DNA of 64,000 nucleotides from JANXSS01 sp025356535 (GTDB lineage: Bacteria > Pseudomonadota > Gammaproteobacteria > Burkholderiales > Burkholderiaceae_D), in NCBI GenBank assembly GCA_043762325.1, contig JAYUMU010000012.1, forward strand, positions 3,629-67,628, read 5' to 3'. The position numbers and the translations under genes are program-made. Of the stretch, positions 1 through 9,261 are shown in pieces (position 1 is the first letter of the stretch; the number at the start of each line of letters is the position of its first letter). The notes below the pieces were generated by a model that was not told the DNA's origin, ran no database searches, and worked only from the letters and a program-made list of their open reading frames with translations.

Positions 1-128
1 GCCCAGTTGCTGGCGCCATCGAGCAATGCCCGTTTCGAGACGATCACGACCTTCTGGGATTTTGCAAGATGCAGGGCGACCGACAGACCGGCGAGACCAC
101 TGCCGACAATGGCAACGTCAAATTTCAT
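1..128 (-). CDS. nadB: L-aspartate oxidase, N-terminal fragment cut by window edge
   Basis: Only the first 42 codons are in the window. The translation starts MKFDVAIVGSGLAGLSVALH, a Rossmann FAD-binding start with the GxGxAGL dinucleotide motif, and continues into VSKRALLDGASNWA, which resembles the region of NadB just before its conserved GG(I/V) stretch. NadB oxidises L-aspartate to iminoaspartate in NAD biosynthesis. The gene is divergent from the penicillin-acylase gene at 225, leaving a 96 bp shared promoter region. Another flavoprotein of the succinate dehydrogenase/fumarate reductase family cannot be fully excluded from so short a piece. Confidence 0.75.
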   Translation of the reverse strand, partial: MKFDVAIVGSGLAGLSVALHLAKSQKVVIVSKRALLDGASNW

Positions 129-224
129 AGAGGGGAACTTTGAGATGGGATGGCATGACTATAGACGATTTGTCTTGACCCTTCCAAACATTCCACGCCG
201 TGAACCGGCCATCACGGAGGCAGC

Positions 225-2696
225 GTGCTGAGGCTGTTTAAAAGAATTGCAGCAATTTTTGGTGCCGCGCTGGTTGTGCTGATGCTGCTGGCAGGCGCTA
301 CATTGCTGTGGTATCAGGGCGCCACCCAGCCGCAGATCGAAGGCCGCCTGCAACTCGCGCCGGTCACACCGGCTACGCCCGCAGCGCCGGCCGGCGCGGC
401 GATCGACATCGTGCGTGACGCCGCCGCCGTGGCGCATGTCTATGCGAAGACAACGGACGATGCGTATTTCGGCCTGGGTTTCGCGCATGCGCAGGACCGC
501 CTCTGGCAACTGGAGATGCATCGCCGCATCGCCTCCGGCCGGCTGGCCGAAATCCTCGGGCCGAACGCGCTCGACACCGACCGTTTCCTGCGCACCCTGG
601 GCGTGCGCAGAAATGCCGAGGCGATCCTGGCGAACCTGGCGCCGGACACCCGGGCAGCATTGCGCGCCTATGCGGACGGCATCAATGCCTACCTGCGCCA
701 GCGCCGCGGCCCGCTGCCGCCGGAGTTCGTCCTGACCGGCACGCCCTCGCCGGAACTCTGGCAACCGGCCGACTCGATTGCCTGGCAGACCATGATGGCC
801 TGGGATCTGGGCGGCAACTGGACCCAGGAACTGATGCGCATGCGGCTGTCCCAACGGCTGTCGCTGGCGCAGATCAACCAGATCCTGCCGCCCTATCCGG
901 GCGACCCGGTGCTGGCGACGCAGGATTACACCGGCTGGTATCGCACGCTCGTCGGCAGCACCGCACAACTGGCGGCAGTGGCCGCCGTCGCGCCGTCCTC
1001 GCAGGTGGAGGGAATGGGCTCGAACAACTGGGTGGTATCAGGCGCCCGCACCGAAAGCGGCAAGCCGCTGCTGGCAAACGATCCGCACCTGAGCCTGACG
1101 GCGCCGGCGCTGTGGTACCTGGCGCACCTGTCGGCGCCGGGCCTCAACGTCATCGGCGCCTCGATGCCGGGTGTGCCGGGCGTCATCCTCGGGCACAACG
1201 ACCGCATCGCCTGGGGTTTCACGAATACCTCGCCGGACGTGCAGGATCTGTACATCGAGCATGTCAATCCGGCCGATCCGACGCAGTACCAGACGCCCGA
1301 GGGCTGGACTGCATTCACGACGCGCACCGAAATCATTCATGTCAAGGGCCAGGCGGACGTGCGGCTGCTCGTGCGCGGCACCCGGCATGGTCCGGTACTC
1401 ACCGGCGCATTACCGATCGTCGACCGCAGTGCGCTCGATGCGCGTACGCATGTCATCGCCTTTGCCTGGACCGCCTTGCGTCCGGACGACCTGACGGCGC
1501 AGGCAGCGCTGCGCTTCAACCAGGCCGGCGACTGGCAGCAGTTCCTGGCGGCGGCGCGCGACTTCAGCGCGCCGCAGCAGAACATCGGCTATGCGGATGT
1601 CGACGGCAACATCGGCTTCATCGCACCGGGACGGGTGCCGGTGCGCGGCGCCGACAACGACCTGCACGGCCTGGCCCCGGCGCCCGGCTGGGACGCCCGC
1701 TACGACTGGCAGGGCTTCATCGCTTTCGACGATTTGCCGCGCCAGTTCAATCCAGCGTCGCAGCGCATCGTCACGGCCAACCAGAAGATCGTCGGCGCAA
1801 CCGATGCGCATTTCATCACCAGCGAATGGTCGCTGCCGTATCGGGCCGACCGCATCGGCGCGCTGCTCGATGCCAGGCCGCGTCACGGGATCGACTCTTT
1901 TGCGGCGATGCAGTACGACCATGTGTCGCTGGCCGCGCGCGACCTGCTGCCGATCGTGCGGCGCACCGTGCCGCAATCGGCGCGCGCAACCCAGGCGATG
2001 CAGCTGCTGGCTGGCTGGAATGGCGAGATGGATGCCGACCGACCCGAGCCGCTGATCTTCAATGCCTGGATGCGCGAGCTGTCGCGCCGCTTGCTGCTGG
2101 CGCCGCTGGGACCGGCACTCATGCGCGACTATTACGACCAGCGCAATACCCAGCCACTGCTGGTCGAAGTGCTGAAGAACCAGCAGGGCGCAAGCCACTG
2201 GTGCCGGGTGCCGGCCGACGGCACGCTGGCAGGCGCGACCGATTGCGCCGGCTTGCTTGGCGTCAGCCTTGAGTCGACGCTGGCCGCGCTCGAAGCCCGA
2301 TACGGCGGAGCGCCTGCCTCCTGGCGCTGGGGCAAGGCACATGTCGCGCGCATGTCGCATCAGCCGTTCGGCAAGGTGCCGCTGCTGGCACGGGTGTTCG
2401 ACCTGACGGCGCCGGTGCCGGGCGATACCTATACGATCAATGTCGGCCGCTATACCTTCAAGGACGATGCAGACCCGTTCGCCAGCCGGCATGCCGCCGG
2501 GTTTCGCAGTATCTACGATCTGTCGAACCTGGAAAACTCGCGCTTCATCCAGTCGAGCGGGCAGTCGGGCAACCGGCTCTCGCCGCAGTATGGCGACTAC
2601 ATGCAGCTCTGGGTAGCCGGCAAGACCATACCGATGCGCACCGACCGTGCCGAGGTCGAGAAGAACCGGCTCGGCACGCTGACGTTGGTGCGCTGA
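225..2696 (+). CDS. penicillin acylase family protein (Ntn hydrolase)
   Basis: An 823-residue protein with an N-terminal membrane anchor or signal (about residues 5-28) followed by a penicillin amidase domain. These enzymes are made as one chain, cut autocatalytically into alpha and beta subunits, and use the new N-terminal Ser of the beta chain as nucleophile. The stretch GMGSNNWVVSG (about residues 263-273) fits this site, with Ser after Gly. The later LANDPHL and GHNDRIAWGFTN motifs are typical of the family. The start is GTG with CACGGAGG (213-220) just upstream. Family members cleave amides, including acyl-homoserine lactones and beta-lactams; the substrate here is not predictable. It appears monocistronic. 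Confidence 0.88.
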   Translation: MLRLFKRIAAIFGAALVVLMLLAGATLLWYQGATQPQIEGRLQLAPVTPATPAAPAGAAIDIVRDAAAVAHVYAKTTDDAYFGLGFAHAQDRLWQLEMHRRIASGRLAEILGPNALDTDRFLRTLGVRRNAEAILANLAPDTRAALRAYADGINAYLRQRRGPLPPEFVLTGTPSPELWQPADSIAWQTMMAWDLGGNWTQELMRMRLSQRLSLAQINQILPPYPGDPVLATQDYTGWYRTLVGSTAQLAAVAAVAPSSQVEGMGSNNWVVSGARTESGKPLLANDPHLSLTAPALWYLAHLSAPGLNVIGASMPGVPGVILGHNDRIAWGFTNTSPDVQDLYIEHVNPADPTQYQTPEGWTAFTTRTEIIHVKGQADVRLLVRGTRHGPVLTGALPIVDRSALDARTHVIAFAWTALRPDDLTAQAALRFNQAGDWQQFLAAARDFSAPQQNIGYADVDGNIGFIAPGRVPVRGADNDLHGLAPAPGWDARYDWQGFIAFDDLPRQFNPASQRIVTANQKIVGATDAHFITSEWSLPYRADRIGALLDARPRHGIDSFAAMQYDHVSLAARDLLPIVRRTVPQSARATQAMQLLAGWNGEMDADRPEPLIFNAWMRELSRRLLLAPLGPALMRDYYDQRNTQPLLVEVLKNQQGASHWCRVPADGTLAGATDCAGLLGVSLESTLAALEARYGGAPASWRWGKAHVARMSHQPFGKVPLLARVFDLTAPVPGDTYTINVGRYTFKDDADPFASRHAAGFRSIYDLSNLENSRFIQSSGQSGNRLSPQYGDYMQLWVAGKTIPMRTDRAEVEKNRLGTLTLVR

Positions 2697-3030
2697 CAGC
2701 CGGGACCGACAGTACGGTAAAGAAATACATCGCTTCTGCGCATTGCAGTGCGCAATGCCGGCTGACATCATTCCACAAACAAGGGAACCTCCATCTCCGG
2801 GGGTACCTACTGACCGTAGCCCAACAACCAGGACTAATTGGGGAGCAGGTCAGCACTTGCCAATCAGCCGTGGAAGCCTGTTGATCGCGCGCCAGAATAA
2901 TCCCGTCGATCGCAAGTCCGATCGCCGCCGTTCTTGCGATGACTGTCGCTAGGGCCGGTGGATCCGGCTGCATCACGATTTTGCGACGTGCCGATACCGG
3001 CATGGAAAAGCTGATTTTGTATACAACCAC
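2697..3030. other. intergenic region, no gene recognised
   Basis: About 330 bp between the convergent acylase and GGDEF/EAL genes. Short frames exist on both strands but none has a recognisable product or a convincing ribosome binding site. The stretch TGGGGAGCAGGTCAGCA near 2838-2854 looks like the edge of an insertion sequence but could not be matched to a named family. No clear hairpin with a T-run was found. Confidence 0.4.
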
Positions 3031-5670
3031 TCACACCATGTGAAACACCTGCGCCGCAGTCAGCATGGCGCTCGCCTGGCCGGCCGTCACCGGCGCTGAG
3101 AAGTAATAGCCCTGGCCCGTGAAACATCCCATGCGCAGCAGTTCTTCCGCATGGACTGCCGTCTCGATGCCTTCTGCAACCGTCTCCAGATTCAGGGTCC
3201 TGGCCAGGGCGATGATCAGGCGCACGATCTCGCCGTCACCGTCACTGCTGCCGAGCCCGCGCACGAATGCCTGGTCGATCTTCAGCACGTCGATCGGCAG
3301 TTTCTGCAGGTATGCAAGGGAAGAATAGCCGGTGCCGAAATCGTCGAGCGCCAGCCGGAAGCCGCGTTTTTTCAGCAGCGTCAGGTTTTCGATCGTCTGC
3401 AGCGGATTGGCCATGGCCGAAGTTTCGGTGAGCTCGAGCTCGATCGATTGCGGCTGCACGCCGGTGCGATCGAGGATGCTGCCGACTTCCGACAGGAAGC
3501 TCGCATGCAGCAGCTGGCGCATCGACACGTTGACGGCAATGGTCAGGTTTTCATGGGCCGGATAGTCGCGCTGCCAGATGCGCAACTGTTTGCAGGCCTG
3601 CGCCAGCGCCCACAGGCCGATCGGCCCGACCAGGCCGGAAGCCTCTGCAATCGGTATGAATTCGGTCGGCGAGATGGTGCCGTATTGCGGACTGTTCCAG
3701 CGCAGCAGCAGCTCGAAGCCGGTCACCGCGCCGTCGCGCAGCGATACCTTGGGCTGGTAGGCGATGGCCAGTTCGTTGCGTTCCTGGGCAAAGCGCAGCG
3801 CAACGTCCATCTGCGCGCGCTTGGTGGCGCTGGCGCGCAGGCTGACATCGAAAATCTCGACCCGGTTGCGCCCGCGTGCCTTTGCCTGATGCATCGCCGC
3901 GTCGACGTCGCGGATGACGTCGGAGGCGCTCTGGTGCTGCGCATGCAGCATGGCGATACCGATACTGATGGGCAGTTTCACGCTGATGGCGTCGATCATC
4001 AGCGGCCGCGACAGCGCCAGCAGCAGGGCGTTCGCCCGGGCGACCCCTTCGAGCAGGCTGGCATGCATCAGGATGACGAATTCGTCGCCGCCGAAACGGG
4101 CGACAAAATCCGGCGCCGGCACTTCGGCGGCGATACGGCGCGTCAGCTCCAGCAGGCAGTTGTCGCCGAAATCATGGCCGTGCGTGTCGTTGACGCTCTT
4201 GAAGAAATCGAGGTCGCAGAACAGGATCACGTACCTGGTCTCGCCCGCCCTGGCAGCGGCGACTGCATCGTCGATTGCCATCGACAGATAGCGCCGGTTC
4301 GGCAGGCCCGTCAGCGGATCGTGCAAGGCCTGGTGCTCGAGGCGGATTTCATACTGCTTGCGTTCGGTGATGTCGCGCGCGATGCCCAGCACGCCGATGG
4401 CAGCCCCGCGGGCGTCGCGCAGCGGATACTTGTTACTCGAAAACCACTGGCCGGCATCGCTGCCCCACAGTCCCAGCAACTCCTGGTCTTCCAGCGCCAC
4501 GCCACGCGCGAGCACGTCGAGGTCCTGCTCATGGAGCTGGTCGGCCATGTGGAAGGCATCGCGCTGGCGTCCGTTGGAGGCCAGCGCCGAAAACAGTTCG
4601 TACGAAGTCTTGCCGCGGATTTCGTCTTCCGAGGCATAACCGAAACGGCGCTGGAAACTGCGGTTGCTGACGGTAAAGCGGCCCTCGACGTCCTTTGCAT
4701 AGATCATGGCGGGATTCAAGTCCAGCACCGCGCGCAGCAGGGCATGTTCCTCCACCAGCTTGCGCTCGGCGCCGATCCTGGCGGAGACATCCTCGATGGA
4801 AAAGACCAGGCCGAGGATGGCCGGATCATGCAGCATGTTGAAGCCGCGGGTTTCGAGCCATACCCACCTGCCGTCGCGGTGGCGGGTGCGATGGCGCGAA
4901 AACATCGTGCTCTTCGGCCTTGCCAGCAGCACGGTGAGCTTCCTGCGGTGACGGGTCACGTCGGCGGGATGGATCTCCGGATCGACCGCCTTGTGCGCGA
5001 TCTGCTCGGGGGTCCAGCCGATCACGTCCTGCAACGCCGGATTGGCATACTTGAGCATGAAGCCGGCATCGGTGATCATGAAGACATGCCGGGTGACGCG
5101 GGCAATCGCATCGAAACGGCGGTTGTTGCGGCGGGCGTCGTTCATTGCCGCGCCGGTGTCGTGCAGCGCGCGCGAGAGCAGGATCGACAGCAGGCCGACG
5201 AATACGGTGGTCAGCATCTGCGGCAACGAGGTCGCCAGCATGGTGCCGACGTCGGTGTTGAGCACGACGCCGATCGAGGCGATCAGCAGCACCACGGGCA
5301 AGGCCGTGCGGCCGCGCAGCATCAGCGGAAACACGCCTGCCATGCCGATCAGCCAGGGCAGGGGACGGGCCGGCAGGGCGTTCTGCAATGCCAGGCCGAC
5401 CACGGCCAGCAGCATCACGGTCAGTTCGAGCAGGATGCGGCGCGATCCGACCTGTTGTTCGACCGGCGAGAACAGGCGGGCCAGGGCCATCAAGAACAGC
5501 GAGGCCAGCGCAGCCAGGGCAACCAGGCTGATTGCCGACAGCGACGCGCGCAGCCGGAAATAGGCCAGCGCCAGATGCAGCAAGAGCGTCGTGTACAAAA
5601 AAAGCGTGACGACGCAGAAGATCGGATAGCCGCCGAGGACTTCCTTGCTGCGCAGCGACAGCAGCTTCAT
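3031..5670 (-). CDS. membrane PAS-PAS-GGDEF-EAL c-di-GMP turnover protein
   Basis: An 879-residue protein. The N-terminal ~180 residues hold several hydrophobic helices (MASE-like sensor). Two PAS domains follow, then a GGDEF domain with intact GGDEF near residue 526 and a C-terminal EAL domain. The EAL signature reads ELL (FELLLRW, about residue 650), while LTET, DDFGTGYSSL and LKIDQAFV motifs are present, so phosphodiesterase activity is plausible. The RxxD inhibitory site five residues before GGDEF is missing (it reads PAPD). The ATG at 5668-5670 is chosen because the membrane segment begins there and the upstream frame is arginine-rich and antisense to purT. It lies 28 bp downstream of purT on the same strand and may be co-transcribed. 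Confidence 0.9.
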   Translation of the reverse strand: MKLLSLRSKEVLGGYPIFCVVTLFLYTTLLLHLALAYFRLRASLSAISLVALAALASLFLMALARLFSPVEQQVGSRRILLELTVMLLAVVGLALQNALPARPLPWLIGMAGVFPLMLRGRTALPVVLLIASIGVVLNTDVGTMLATSLPQMLTTVFVGLLSILLSRALHDTGAAMNDARRNNRRFDAIARVTRHVFMITDAGFMLKYANPALQDVIGWTPEQIAHKAVDPEIHPADVTRHRRKLTVLLARPKSTMFSRHRTRHRDGRWVWLETRGFNMLHDPAILGLVFSIEDVSARIGAERKLVEEHALLRAVLDLNPAMIYAKDVEGRFTVSNRSFQRRFGYASEDEIRGKTSYELFSALASNGRQRDAFHMADQLHEQDLDVLARGVALEDQELLGLWGSDAGQWFSSNKYPLRDARGAAIGVLGIARDITERKQYEIRLEHQALHDPLTGLPNRRYLSMAIDDAVAAARAGETRYVILFCDLDFFKSVNDTHGHDFGDNCLLELTRRIAAEVPAPDFVARFGGDEFVILMHASLLEGVARANALLLALSRPLMIDAISVKLPISIGIAMLHAQHQSASDVIRDVDAAMHQAKARGRNRVEIFDVSLRASATKRAQMDVALRFAQERNELAIAYQPKVSLRDGAVTGFELLLRWNSPQYGTISPTEFIPIAEASGLVGPIGLWALAQACKQLRIWQRDYPAHENLTIAVNVSMRQLLHASFLSEVGSILDRTGVQPQSIELELTETSAMANPLQTIENLTLLKKRGFRLALDDFGTGYSSLAYLQKLPIDVLKIDQAFVRGLGSSDGDGEIVRLIIALARTLNLETVAEGIETAVHAEELLRMGCFTGQGYYFSAPVTAGQASAMLTAAQVFHMV

Positions 5671-5698
5671 GCGCGGCGACCGGAACTGGCGAACCGGA

Positions 5699-6952
5699 TC
5701 ATCGGTCGGTGCGCACCGGCTTGACGCAGGCGGCCGCCTGCCTGGCGCGTTCGCGCGCGGACTCGACCGTATCGGCCGTGGCCAGCGCCACGCCCATGCG
5801 GCGCCGCGCGAACGACTGCGGCTTGCCGAACAGCCGGATGTCCGTGCCCGGCACGGCGAGCGCCTGCGCCACGCCTTCGAAGGCAATCGCGGCGGCATCA
5901 TGCTGTCCGTAGATGACCGCCGAGGCGCCGGGCGCACGCAGGCCGACGTCGACCGGCAGGCCCAGGATCGCCTTTGCATGCAGCTCGAATTCGCTCTGGT
6001 TCTGGGTTGCCATGGTCACCATGCCGGTGTCGTGCGGGCGCGGGCTGACTTCGGAAAACCAGACCATCTCGTCCTTGACGAACAGCTCGACGCCGAACAG
6101 GCCGAGGCCGCCGAGATTGTCGGTGACCTTGCGGGCGATGTCGCGCGCGCGGGCCAGCGCGGCCGGCGCCATCGGATGCGGCTGCCAGGATTCGACATAG
6201 TCGCCCTGCACCTGCAGGTGGCCGATCGGTTCGCAGAAATGCGTGGCGGTCTGGCCGCCCGCGTCCTTGGCGCGCACCGTCAGCAGGGTGATTTCATAAT
6301 CGAAGTCGATGAAGCCCTCGACGATGACGCGCCCGGCATCGGCGCGCGCGCCGGCGGCCGCATGGTCCCAGGCGACCGTGACCTGATCCGGGCCGTCGAT
6401 CTTCGACTGGCCCTTGCCGGACGACGACATCACCGGCTTGATCACGCAGGGAAAACCGACCGCCGCGCAACCGGCCTGCAGCTCGGCCAGGCTGCTGGCA
6501 AAGCGGTACGGCGACGTCGCCAGGCCCAGTTCTTCGGCCGCCAGGCGGCGGATGCCCTCGCGGTTCATGGTCAGCCAGGCAGCGCGCGCCGTCGGAATGA
6601 CGGTGACCGTGCCGGCCTGTTCCAGCGCGATCAGGGTTTCGGTGGCGATCGCCTCGATCTCCGGCACGACCAGGTGCGGCCGCTCCAGGGCGATCAGCGC
6701 GGCCAGGGCAACGCCGTCGGTCATGTCGATCACATGGGCGCGGTGCGCCACCTGCTGCCCCGGCGCATCGGCGTAGCGGTCGACGGCGATGACTTCGACG
6801 CCCAGGCGCTGCAGCGAAATGATGACTTCCTTGCCGAGTTCGCCGGCGCCCAGCAGCATGACGCGGGTGGCGCCTGGCGACAGCGGCGTGCCGATGCGAA
6901 GCGGGTTGCCGGCAGCGGGCTGCGGCGTAGTTGGTGCAATCGGTAAATTCAT
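5699..6952 (-). CDS. purT: formate-dependent phosphoribosylglycinamide formyltransferase
   Basis: A 417-residue ATP-grasp enzyme that formylates GAR with formate and ATP in purine synthesis, independent of folate. Strong family stretches are visible: ATRVMLLGAGELGKEV, VIAVDRYADAP, VPEIEAIAT, TMNREGIRRLAAEELGL, VIKPVMSSSGKGQS, and FSEVSPRPHDTGMVT. The length exceeds E. coli PurT (392) mainly by an N-terminal extension of about 20 residues. The ATG at 6950-6952 is preferred; a TTG 48 bp upstream is possible but poorly supported. No strong Shine-Dalgarno sequence precedes it. Confidence 0.96.
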   Translation of the reverse strand: MNLPIAPTTPQPAAGNPLRIGTPLSPGATRVMLLGAGELGKEVIISLQRLGVEVIAVDRYADAPGQQVAHRAHVIDMTDGVALAALIALERPHLVVPEIEAIATETLIALEQAGTVTVIPTARAAWLTMNREGIRRLAAEELGLATSPYRFASSLAELQAGCAAVGFPCVIKPVMSSSGKGQSKIDGPDQVTVAWDHAAAGARADAGRVIVEGFIDFDYEITLLTVRAKDAGGQTATHFCEPIGHLQVQGDYVESWQPHPMAPAALARARDIARKVTDNLGGLGLFGVELFVKDEMVWFSEVSPRPHDTGMVTMATQNQSEFELHAKAILGLPVDVGLRAPGASAVIYGQHDAAAIAFEGVAQALAVPGTDIRLFGKPQSFARRRMGVALATADTVESARERARQAAACVKPVRTDR

Positions 6953-7108
6953 TTTTATAGAAGGATAGAAAGTCAAGTTCAAATGAATATTTATTGACAA
7001 AACGTAATCATTGTTGATTTGACGATACCAAATTCATGGCCATTTGGACAGTATTTATGGTGTTTATTTCTCGATGACTGAAAATTTTGCGTTGCATGGC
7101 GCGCAAAA

Positions 7109-7139
7109 AAAAGCCGCCTGCAAATGCAAGGCGGCTTTT
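7109..7139 (-). terminator. rho-independent terminator after the MFS gene
   Basis: An 11-bp perfect stem AAAAGCCGCCT / AGGCGGCTTTT (7109-7119 and 7129-7139) with a short loop. Read on the minus strand it is followed by a run of eight T, so it ends transcription of the transporter gene that stops at 7193. Confidence 0.9.
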
Positions 7140-7192
7140 CGGGATGGCTGGCAGGCGCCGGGGCGACCTGCCGGCGGTGATCGGGTCTGGAA

Positions 7193-8875
7193 TCAGCCCT
7201 GGAAATTGGCAGCGTAAATGTCGTTGTCCTTGGTTTCCTTGACAAACAACATGCCGATGACGAAGGTTGCCAGGGCAATGACGATCGGATACCAGAGGCC
7301 GTAGTAGATGTCGCCTTTATAGGCCACCAGTGCGAAGGCAGTCGTTGGCAGCAGGCCGCCGAACCAGCCATTGCCGATGTGATACGGCAGCGACATCGAG
7401 GTGTAGCGGATGCGGGTCGGGAACATCTCCACCAGCATCGCCGCGATCGGGCCATAGACCATCGTCACGTAGATCACCAGGATCGTCAGCAGCAACAGCA
7501 CCATCGGCTTGTTGATCTGCTCCGAATCGGCCTTGGTCGGGTAACCGGCATTCTTGATGGCGTCGCCCAGTTCCTTCTTGAAGGCCTTGTCCTTGGCAGC
7601 GGCGTCGTCCTTGGTCAGGCCGGCGGCGTCATAGCCCTGGATCAGCTTGTCGCCGATCTTGATGGTGGCGATCGATCCGGCAGGACCGGGCTCGTTGGCA
7701 TAGTTCACCGATGCATTGGCCAGGACGGTACGGGCGATGTCGCAGGACGAGGTGAACTTCTTGGTGCCGGTCGGGTTGAACAGGAACTGGCATTTCGCCT
7801 GATCGGCCGTCACCGTCACGGGTGCCGACTGGAGTGCCTTTTCAAGCGCAGGGTTGGCAAAGTGGGTCAGGCCGGCGAAGATCGGGAAGTAGGTGAGTGC
7901 CGCAATCAGGCAGCCGAACATGATGATGCCCTTGCGGCCGATCTTGTCCGACAGGCTGCCGAAGACCAGGAAGAACGGCGTGCCGATCAACAGCGCGATG
8001 GCGATCAGGATGTTGGCCGTCGGGCCGTCGACCTTCAGTGTCTGCGTCAGGAAGAACAGCGCATAGAACTGGCCGGTGTACCAGACCACTGCCTGGCCGG
8101 CGGTCAGGCCGATCAGCGCCAGGATGACGATCTTCAGGTTGCGCCACTGGCCGAAGGCTTCCGACAGCGGTGCCTTCGAAGTGGTGCCTTCGGCCTTCAT
8201 CTTGGCAAAGGCAGGCGATTCGTTCATCGACAGGCGGATCCAGACCGAGACGGCAAGCAGGAAGATCGAGACCAGGAAAGGAATCCTCCAGCCCCAGTCG
8301 GCAAAGGCGGCTTCGCCCACGGCGGTGCGCACGCCCAGAATCACCAGCAGCGACAGGAACAGTCCCAGCGTTGCCGTGGTCTGAATCCAGGAAGTAAACG
8401 AGCCGCGCTTGCCTTCCGGCGCATGTTCGGCAACGTAGGTCGCGGCGCCACCGTACTCACCGCCCAGTGCCAGGCCCTGCAGGATGCGCAGGGCGATCAG
8501 GATGATTGGTGCGGCAATGCCGATCGTCGCATAGTTCGGCAGGAGGCCGACGATGAAGGTCGAGGCGCCCATGAGCAGGATGGTCACCAGGAACGTATAT
8601 TTGCGGCCGATCATGTCGCCCAGGCGACCGAAGACCAGCGCGCCGAAAGGACGCACGATGAAACCGGCGGCAAAGGCCAGCAGGGCGAAGATGAATCCGG
8701 TGTTGGGATCGGTGCCGGCAAAGAACTGCTTGGCAATGATCGCTGCGAGCGAGCCGTACAGGTAAAAATCGTACCATTCGAAAACGGTGCCAAGCGATGA
8801 TGCAAAGATGACCTTGCGTTCTTCCGGCGTGATGCCGCGCGATGTCACCGGTACTGCGGCGGATGTAGAGGCCAT
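7193..8875 (-). CDS. MHS-family MFS transporter (metabolite:H+ symporter)
   Basis: A 560-residue inner-membrane protein with the hallmark start VIFASSLGTVFEWYDFYLYG, GRLGDMIGRK between TM2 and TM3, and LQGLALGGEYGGA. These place it in the ProP/ShiA/KgtP-type metabolite:H+ symporter family. It is longer than usual (about 430-500) because of a ~110-residue hydrophilic insertion after the GRKGIIMFGC segment, before the last helices. The insertion contains two Cys (AKCQFLF, SSCDIAR). The ATG at 8873-8875 has AGGAGA about 6 bp upstream. Substrate unknown; carboxylates are usual for the family. Its upstream region is shared with the divergent acyl-CoA catabolic cluster, which suggests the cargo may feed that pathway. 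Confidence 0.9.
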   Translation of the reverse strand: MASTSAAVPVTSRGITPEERKVIFASSLGTVFEWYDFYLYGSLAAIIAKQFFAGTDPNTGFIFALLAFAAGFIVRPFGALVFGRLGDMIGRKYTFLVTILLMGASTFIVGLLPNYATIGIAAPIILIALRILQGLALGGEYGGAATYVAEHAPEGKRGSFTSWIQTTATLGLFLSLLVILGVRTAVGEAAFADWGWRIPFLVSIFLLAVSVWIRLSMNESPAFAKMKAEGTTSKAPLSEAFGQWRNLKIVILALIGLTAGQAVVWYTGQFYALFFLTQTLKVDGPTANILIAIALLIGTPFFLVFGSLSDKIGRKGIIMFGCLIAALTYFPIFAGLTHFANPALEKALQSAPVTVTADQAKCQFLFNPTGTKKFTSSCDIARTVLANASVNYANEPGPAGSIATIKIGDKLIQGYDAAGLTKDDAAAKDKAFKKELGDAIKNAGYPTKADSEQINKPMVLLLLTILVIYVTMVYGPIAAMLVEMFPTRIRYTSMSLPYHIGNGWFGGLLPTTAFALVAYKGDIYYGLWYPIVIALATFVIGMLFVKETKDNDIYAANFQG

Positions 8876-9150
8876 GCTGTCTCCTGATTGGTTGGCTCTG
8901 GATGCGTATGGCTCCAGATGCATTTTTCCATGCAGCCACGACCATGAGGACGCAGTGCATGCCGCGGTATTCCGCATGCCGGCATCGTTTGCTGCGGCTT
9001 GCCGGAAAACGGTGCGCGGCAGGCAGACACAATGTAGACGTGCAGAAACGCACGGCCCGAGTGTGCAACCTGAACCTTACGCGGGGCTTGCTTCAAACTT
9101 ACAGAAAACTTACAGGGAGGGCTCGCACAGGCGGTGCAGGATGCGGCTGG

Positions 9151-9192
9151 CGCGACCGTAATTTTTGCGAACGGTCGTACTAATCATATGCT
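9151..9192 (+). promoter_or_regulatory. promoter with putative repressor operator ahead of the thiolase cluster
   Basis: TTGCGA (9165-9170) and TATGCT (9187-9192) lie 16 bp apart. GAACGGTCGTAC (9169-9180) sits in the spacer, and an inverted CGACCGT lies at 9153-9159. The core, read on the minus strand as ACGACCGTTC, recurs upstream of three other genes in the window. The placement between -35 and -10 would suit repression. The regulator is not identified. Confidence 0.6.
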
Positions 9193-9261
9193 ATTCTCGC
9201 CAATGCTCAGAAAGCTTCACCCCACCGACACCACAACACACAAGACCATCAGGAGACTTTC

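Noticed and set aside
3151..5724. Long + strand open frame (857 codons) opposite the GGDEF-EAL gene
   Set aside because: Gln/Arg-rich composition of an antisense frame; the minus strand has clear PAS, GGDEF and EAL domains.
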